Positions 59,358 through 64,000 of a stretch of 64,000 bases of DNA are shown here, one piece after another. Within the stretch, counting starts at the first letter, position 1. Each line of letters opens with the position of its first letter. This DNA is from Streptomyces sp. NRRL F-525 (lineage in GTDB: Bacteria; Actinomycetota; Actinomycetes; Streptomycetales; Streptomycetaceae): NCBI RefSeq assembly GCF_000716605.1, contig NZ_JNXE01000002.1, positions 372,001-436,000 of the forward strand, read 5' to 3'. Both the position numbers and the translations under genes were made by a program. The notes beneath the pieces were generated by a model, which saw only the letters and a program-made list of their open reading frames with translations, searched no databases and was not told the DNA's origin.

Positions 59358-60475
59358 CCCCGGCGGCTCCATTCCTGGGCGAGGAGTTCGTACGAGCGGA
59401 CCCGGTCCGTGTGGTCGTGGGTGATGGTCGTGATGAGCAACTCGTCGGCGCCGGTGGCTTCTTGGAGTTGTTCCAGTTGGTCGGCGACCCGGCCGGGTGA
59501 GCCGACGAACTGGGTGTCGACGCGGTCCTGGACCAGTTCGCGGTCCTCGTCGGTCCAGACGTGGGCGCGTGCCTCGTCGGGGGTCGGGAACTGGATGGCG
59601 CCCTCCGCCGTACGGATGGAGCGGACCCACAGGCCGTAGCCGGTGGCGAGTTCGCGTGCTGTCGCGTCGTCCTCGGCGACTACGACGTCGGCGGAGACGG
59701 TGACGTACGGCTTGTCGAGGAAGTCGGAGGGCTGGAACGCGGCGCGGTAACTGTCCGCCGCCTCAAGGACGGTGGCGGGGCTGACGTGGTAATTCGCCGC
59801 GAAGCGGAGGCCGTTGCGGCCCGCGACCTCGGCGCTCGTACCGCCGCTGCTGCCCAGGATCCACACCTCGACGTCGGCGCCCTCGCCCGGTACGACGTGC
59901 GCCTCGACGCCCTCCGGGGAGCGGTAGGTGCCGGCGAGCAGGGCGAGGACGTCGTCGATCTGCTCGGCGTAGTCCTGGGACTTGGCGTCGGGCAGGAGGA
60001 GCAGTTTGCGTTGGAGGGCGATTCGGGGTGAGCCGAGGAGGCGTTCGAAGGAGAAACGGGGCGGGATACGCAGGCCGTTGGGCGCCCGGCCGTCGATGAT
60101 CGGGGTCGCCGACGGGAGTGGCGGTGACGGGCGACCGCCGGAACGGCCCAGGCCCAGGTCGAAGCGGCCCGGGTGCAGCGCGTCGATCAGGCCGAACTCC
60201 TCGACCGTGGACAGCGCGGTACGGTGGCCGAGTTGGACGGCGCCGGAGCCGAGCCTGATCGTGGAGGTCGCGGCGGCGGTCAGCGCCAGGACCACTGCGG
60301 GGGACGTTCCCGCTACGCCGGGGTTGAGGTGGTGCTCGGCGAACCAGTAGCGGGCGTAACCGAACTCCTCGGCCCTGCGCGCGAGTTCGATGGAGTTGCG
60401 CAGGGCCTCGGGCGCGGTGGAGCCGGAGGAGATCGGGACCAGGTCGAGGACGCCGAGGGGGATGCCGGAGGACAT
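59336..60475 (-). CDS. LLM-class flavin-dependent oxidoreductase, first copy
   Basis: This 379-residue (beta/alpha)8 luciferase-like protein opens GIPLGVLDLVPISSGSTAPE. Other blocks are YARYWFAEHHLNPGVAGTSP near residue 45, AAATSTIRLGSGAVQLGHRT and VEEFGLIDALHPGRFDLGLG, which form the flavin site of the MsnO8/YwcA-type branch. It uses reduced flavin and O2. An ATG after GAGGAG is used; the in-frame GTG four codons upstream lies within the ribosome site. It is the last of four LLM genes in a row. Confidence 0.9.
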   Translation of the reverse strand: MSSGIPLGVLDLVPISSGSTAPEALRNSIELARRAEEFGYARYWFAEHHLNPGVAGTSPAVVLALTAAATSTIRLGSGAVQLGHRTALSTVEEFGLIDALHPGRFDLGLGRSGGRPSPPLPSATPIIDGRAPNGLRIPPRFSFERLLGSPRIALQRKLLLLPDAKSQDYAEQIDDVLALLAGTYRSPEGVEAHVVPGEGADVEVWILGSSGGTSAEVAGRNGLRFAANYHVSPATVLEAADSYRAAFQPSDFLDKPYVTVSADVVVAEDDATARELATGYGLWVRSIRTAEGAIQFPTPDEARAHVWTDEDRELVQDRVDTQFVGSPGRVADQLEQLQEATGADELLITTITHDHTDRVRSYELLAQEWSRRGHSSQSS

Positions 60476-60490
60476 GGGCTCGCTCACTCC

Positions 60491-61570
60491 TCAGTGATCG
60501 GCGCGGACGGGCTCGGGCAGGACCGGTCCCCAGGCGAACGGCGGGTCCGGGATGTCCTTGCGCAGCACGGGAGTCACCGCCGACTGGAACAGCTCCAGCG
60601 AGTCGCGATGCTGACTGTCTGTCAACCCGCCCGCATCCGCGTGGAGATGAAGCACCGTGTGGCCGAACTGCTCGTGGTAGCGGTGCACCTTGTCGATGAC
60701 CTGCTGCGGGCTGCCGATCAGTGCGGAGCTGCGCTCGACGTAGTCCTCCAGGGTCTCGAAGACGATGGGCAGGCCCACCTGCTTCTGGAAGGCGAGGTTG
60801 CTCTCGAAGATCGGCCGGTAGACGGCCAGCGCCTCCTGGGTCGTGGGGGTGACGTAGAGGCCGGCCGTGCCCGCGCCCACCGCGATGTCGGCGGGGTCGT
60901 GGCCGTAGTGCTCCCAGCGTTCGCGGTAGTAGCGGATCAACTCGGCATAGGGCTCTATGGGGTTGGTGACGTTCGCGGAGAACAGCGGGTCGCCGTAGCG
61001 GGCCGCCAGGTCGACGCTCTCCTTGCTCGTCGCGCTGCCGTGCCAGACCCGGACAGGTTGCTGGTACGGCTTCGGCCACACCTCCGCGTCCTTCAGTTCC
61101 GGGCGGAAGCGCGTCTTCGCCGTCACCTTGTCCTGGCGCCAGAGCTGCCGGAAGACCTCGTAGCTCTCGGCGTTGCGCTCCCACTGGTCCTCGGGCGTGA
61201 CGTGGAACAGCTCACGCTGGGCCGAGCCGTTGCCCTTGCCGATGATCAAGTCCAGGCGTCCGCCGGAGAGATGGTCCAGGGTCGCGTAGTCCTCGTAAGC
61301 GCGGACCGGGTCGAGGAGGCTCAGCGTGGTGACCGCCGTGAAGAGGCGGATGCAGCGGGTGAGGGCTGCGATGTGGCTGAGGACCACCGTCGGCGAGGAG
61401 GAGATGAAGGGGCGCTCGTGGCGCTCCCCCACGCCGAAGCCGTCGAAGCCCAACTCCTCGGCCAGCAGGGCGTTGTCGAGCACTTCGCGGAAGCGTTCGT
61501 GCGTCGACTTCTGTACGCCGGTCGCCGGGTCCGGGCGGTGGACGATGAGGGTGATCGCGAGGAACTTCAC
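60491..61570 (-). CDS. LLM-class flavin-dependent oxidoreductase, second copy
   Basis: This 359-residue luciferase-like monooxygenase opens MKFLAITLIVHRPDPATGVQ. Family-typical blocks are GFDGFGVGERHERPFISSSP near residue 42, ALTRCIRLFTAVTTLSLLDP, DHLSGGRLDLIIGKGNGSAQ near residue 100 and VRVWHGSATSKESVDLAARY near residue 172. It resembles SsuD/alkanal monooxygenase relatives acting with a flavin reductase. The GTG start overlaps the preceding gene (GTGA), so it is coupled to the NtaA-type monooxygenase. Substrates are probably sulfonates, sulfones or nitrogen chelates, unresolved here. Confidence 0.9.
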   Translation of the reverse strand: MKFLAITLIVHRPDPATGVQKSTHERFREVLDNALLAEELGFDGFGVGERHERPFISSSPTVVLSHIAALTRCIRLFTAVTTLSLLDPVRAYEDYATLDHLSGGRLDLIIGKGNGSAQRELFHVTPEDQWERNAESYEVFRQLWRQDKVTAKTRFRPELKDAEVWPKPYQQPVRVWHGSATSKESVDLAARYGDPLFSANVTNPIEPYAELIRYYRERWEHYGHDPADIAVGAGTAGLYVTPTTQEALAVYRPIFESNLAFQKQVGLPIVFETLEDYVERSSALIGSPQQVIDKVHRYHEQFGHTVLHLHADAGGLTDSQHRDSLELFQSAVTPVLRKDIPDPPFAWGPVLPEPVRADH

Positions 61571-62940
61571 GATGCCGCCCGTTCCTCGCGCACGTCGTCG
61601 GGGTGGGCCAGGCCGAGGTGGTCGCGCAGGGTCGGGCCCTCGTACTCGGTGCGGAAGACGCCCTGTTCCTGGAGGAGCGGGACGACCTTGTCGGCGAAGG
61701 GGTCGAGGCCGGTCGGGGTGATGTGCGGGACGAGGATGAAGCCGTCGCTGGCGTCGGCCTGCACAAAGTCGTTGATGGTCTTCGCGACCGTGGACGGGGA
61801 GCCGATGAAGGCCTGCCGGTTGCCGGTCTCGATGACCAGGTCGCGGATGGACCAGCCGTTCGCCTCCGCCCGCTCACGCCATTCACGGGCGGTCGCCAAC
61901 GGGTCGCGGTACATGCGGACTTGGGCGCGCCCCTTGGAGATGTGGTTGTCGCTGACGTCCGGGTCGATCTCGGGCAGCGGGCCGTCCGGGTCGTAGGACG
62001 ACAGGTCCCGGTTCCAGACGAACTCCAGGTGCTTAATCGCCGTGGCGCCGCTGACCTGCTGGCGGCGCACCTGCTTGGCCAGGTCCTCGGCCTCGGCGTC
62101 TGTGTCGCCGAGCACAAAGGTCGCAGCCGGGAGGATCAGCAACTGGTCGGACCTGCGGCCGTACTTGGCGAGGCGGGACTTGACGTCGGTGTAGAAGGCC
62201 TGCCCCTCGGTGAGGGTGCTGTAGCGGCTGAAGATGGCGTCGGCGCCGGCCGCGGCGAACTCGCGGCCCTCGTCGGAGTCGCCCGCCTGGAAGATCACCG
62301 GGCGGCCCTGCGGGGAGCGCGGGACGTTGAACTGGCCCTGGATGTCGAAGTGTTGGCCCTGGTGGACGAAGGCTCCGGCCTTGGCGTCGCTCAGGAAGGT
62401 GCCGGTCGCCTGGTCGGCGACGATCTCGTCGCCGTGCCAGGAGTCGAAGAGTTCCTGGGTGGTGGCGAGGAACTCCTTGGCGCGGGAGTAGCGCTCGTCC
62501 TGCGGCAGGAAGCCGCCGCGCCGGAAGTTCTCGCCGGTGAACGCGTCCCAGGAGGTGACGACGTTCCAGGCCGCCCGGCCGTCGGAGAGGTGGTCGAGGC
62601 TGGCGAACTGGCGGGCCACTTCATAGGGCTCGTTGAAGGTGGAGTTGATGGTGCCGGTCAGGCCGAGGTGTTCGGTGACGGCGGCGAGCGCGGCGAGGAT
62701 CGTGAAGGTGTCGGGGCGGCCGACGACGTCCAAGTCGTAGATCTTGCCGCCCTGTTCGCGCAGCCGCAGCCCCTCGGCAAGGAAGAGGAAGTCGAACTTG
62801 GCGCGCTCGGCGGTGCGGGCGAAGTGCGCGAAGGAGCTGAACTCGATGTGGCTGCCGGCCGCCGGGTCGCTCCACACGGTGGTGTTGTTGACACCGGGGA
62901 AGTGGGCGGCCAGGTGGATCTGCTTCAGGGGCTTGCTCAT
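61567..62940 (-). CDS. NtaA/SnaA/DszA-type FMN-dependent monooxygenase
   Basis: This 457-residue LLM-class protein of the large NtaA/DszA subgroup opens MSKPLKQIHLAAHFPGVNNT. Diagnostic blocks are FARTAERAKFDFLFLAEGLR, ASLDHLSDGRAAWNVVTSWD near residue 112, RYSRAKEFLATTQELFDSW and PVIFQAGDSDEGREFAAAGA near residue 214. Members degrade nitrilotriacetate, dibenzothiophene sulfone, alkylsulfones and pristinamycin precursors with FMNH2 supplied by a reductase. It lies 19 bp after the partial LLM gene, in the same operon. A sulfur-scavenging role is favoured by the run of related genes. Confidence 0.92.
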   Translation of the reverse strand: MSKPLKQIHLAAHFPGVNNTTVWSDPAAGSHIEFSSFAHFARTAERAKFDFLFLAEGLRLREQGGKIYDLDVVGRPDTFTILAALAAVTEHLGLTGTINSTFNEPYEVARQFASLDHLSDGRAAWNVVTSWDAFTGENFRRGGFLPQDERYSRAKEFLATTQELFDSWHGDEIVADQATGTFLSDAKAGAFVHQGQHFDIQGQFNVPRSPQGRPVIFQAGDSDEGREFAAAGADAIFSRYSTLTEGQAFYTDVKSRLAKYGRRSDQLLILPAATFVLGDTDAEAEDLAKQVRRQQVSGATAIKHLEFVWNRDLSSYDPDGPLPEIDPDVSDNHISKGRAQVRMYRDPLATAREWRERAEANGWSIRDLVIETGNRQAFIGSPSTVAKTINDFVQADASDGFILVPHITPTGLDPFADKVVPLLQEQGVFRTEYEGPTLRDHLGLAHPDDVREERAAS

Positions 62941-62959
62941 GTCGTACGGTCCCTCCGGC

Positions 62960-64000
62960 TCAGGCGGTGGCTGCGGCAGCGGTGTAGCGGTTGGCGGGGC
63001 GGGCGAGCCCCAGCAGTCCGCGCAGGGTGTCGGCCTCGTAGGCCTGACGGAAGGCGCCCCGGCGCTGGAGTTCGGGGACCAGCTTCTGGGTGATCGCCGG
63101 GAGGTCGTGCCCCGCGACGGCGGGCCGCAGCCGGAAGCCGGTCAAGCCTGCCTCCTGCAACTCCTGGAGCAGGTCGGCGAGTTGGGCCGGTGTGCCGGTG
63201 AAGATGCGGGCGTCGCTGGTGTACGGCTCCCCCGCGAGGGCGTCGAGGCGTTCGCGGCGGGACACCGCTGTGGCCTCGTCGTCGTCGAGGAAGACCACCA
63301 AGTCGCCGAAGATGTGCAGGAGTTCGTCGGCGCGTCCGGCGGTCTGCTGTTCGGCGCGGATCTCGGCGACGATCGCCCGGGCGTCGTCGGTGTCGTGCGG
63401 GGTGACGTAGCCGACGTCGGTGGCACGGGCGACCAGCCGGTACGGGATGGTCTGGTGGGCCAGGGAGCTGACGATCGGCTGGCCCTGCGGCGGCCGGGGG
63501 GTGATGGAGGGGCCCTTGACGCTGAAGTGCCGGCCCTCGAAGTCGACGTAGTGCAGCTTGTCCCGGTCCACGAAGCGGCCGGTGGCGATGTCGCGGATCT
63601 CGGCGTCGTCCTCCCAGCTGTCCCAGAGGCGGCGCACGACCTCGACGTAGTCGGCGGCCTCGTCGAAGTGCTCGGCGAGGCGCTCCTGTCCGGCCTCGGT
63701 GCGCAGGCTCTCCAGGCTGATCGGCGGGAAGGTGCGGCGGCCGAAGTGGTCGGCCTCGTGCGGGCGGGCGGAGAGCTGTACGCGCAGGCCCGCACGGCCG
63801 GTGCTGACGTAGTCGAGGGTGGCGATCGCCTTGGATATGTGGAACGGCTCCGTGTGCGTGGACACCACCGTCGGGACCAGGCCTATGTGGCTGGTGAGCG
63901 GTGCGATGCGGGCCGCGATGAGCACGGCGTCGAGGCGGCCGCGGACCTGGTCGGTGCGGCCGTCCAGTTCGCCGTAGTGCGAGGACTGGAGGCCGAGGCC
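62960..64000 (-). CDS. LLM-class flavin monooxygenase, partial (runs off the window)
   Basis: The N-terminus lies beyond base 64000; 346 residues up to the stop are readable and the frame is open to the edge. Blocks such as ARIAPLTSHIGLVPTVVSTH, TLDYVSTGRAGLRVQLSARP and PSITPRPPQGQPIVSSLAHQ are typical of the NtaA/SsuD-like branch that also covers predicted sulfur-compound monooxygenases. It is the first visible gene of the LLM run and likely shares an operon with the three that follow. Upstream genes, perhaps a transporter, are outside the window. Confidence 0.88.
   Translation of the reverse strand, partial: GLGLQSSHYGELDGRTDQVRGRLDAVLIAARIAPLTSHIGLVPTVVSTHTEPFHISKAIATLDYVSTGRAGLRVQLSARPHEADHFGRRTFPPISLESLRTEAGQERLAEHFDEAADYVEVVRRLWDSWEDDAEIRDIATGRFVDRDKLHYVDFEGRHFSVKGPSITPRPPQGQPIVSSLAHQTIPYRLVARATDVGYVTPHDTDDARAIVAEIRAEQQTAGRADELLHIFGDLVVFLDDDEATAVSRRERLDALAGEPYTSDARIFTGTPAQLADLLQELQEAGLTGFRLRPAVAGHDLPAITQKLVPELQRRGAFRQAYEADTLRGLLGLARPANRYTAAAATA

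Overview
The window is high-GC actinobacterial chromosome, almost certainly Streptomyces. Genes are dense, with many GTG and TTG starts and ATGA/GTGA overlaps. It carries a GlgE maltosyltransferase with its maltokinase, a monomeric NADP isocitrate dehydrogenase, a CYP158-type P450, a large LuxR-family (LAL) regulator, an ECF sigma / subtilase / CHAT locus, and only three TTA codons noticed in recognised genes. No rRNA, tRNA, CRISPR array, prophage or intact insertion sequence was seen.

Layout. 1-3.7 kb: the tail of a GlgX-like debranching enzyme, an epimerase-fold protein fused to a STAS domain, and a lone IS701-like transposase-domain protein. 3.7-9.8 kb: a peptide-type ABC transporter with a divergent binding protein and both ATPases fused in one protein. 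9.8-11.7 kb: an unusual pair, a 50-residue exported or membrane peptide (minus strand) facing a divergent XRE-TPR regulator (plus strand) across an AT-rich, repeat-filled gap. 12-18.6 kb: a minus-strand operon of DJ-1, ThDP enzyme, DJ-1, GlgE and maltokinase. 18.9-25.8 kb: a redox cluster with four genes for NTF2-fold (SnoaL-like) proteins, a GMC oxidoreductase, a VOC protein, an SDR and a Tat-exported BBE-type flavoprotein. 25.8-32.5 kb: an MFS exporter, an LtrA protein and a three-gene kinase / FAD dehydrogenase / FAD oxidoreductase operon resembling glycerol phosphate metabolism. 32.7-43.3 kb: a conserved unknown protein, an APC permease, an MscS channel, a secreted M1 metallopeptidase, icd, a DUF5713 protein, an N-formylglutamate amidohydrolase and the P450.

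43.4-48.7 kb: a compact locus with an acidic small protein, an ECF sigma factor, a cytoplasmic S8 protease and a divergent TPR-CHAT protease-like protein. It looks like a regulated proteolytic or conflict system. 48.8-52.9 kb: a LAL regulator facing a metzincin protease, then a rhodanese. 53.0-58.5 kb: a candidate TPP riboswitch followed by a very short ORF with three consecutive Cys codons, an NMT1/THI5-like protein without a signal peptide, a second Cys-containing leader peptide, an NMT1-type ABC transporter (lipoprotein, permease, ATPase), an APH-fold kinase and a P-loop kinase. 58.5-64 kb: a GNAT, a small unknown protein and four LLM-class flavin monooxygenases, the last running off the edge, suggesting organosulfur scavenging.

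The signals most worth following are the peptide / XRE-TPR pair, the combination of a TPP riboswitch with two Cys-codon leader ORFs, and the sigma / S8 / CHAT locus.
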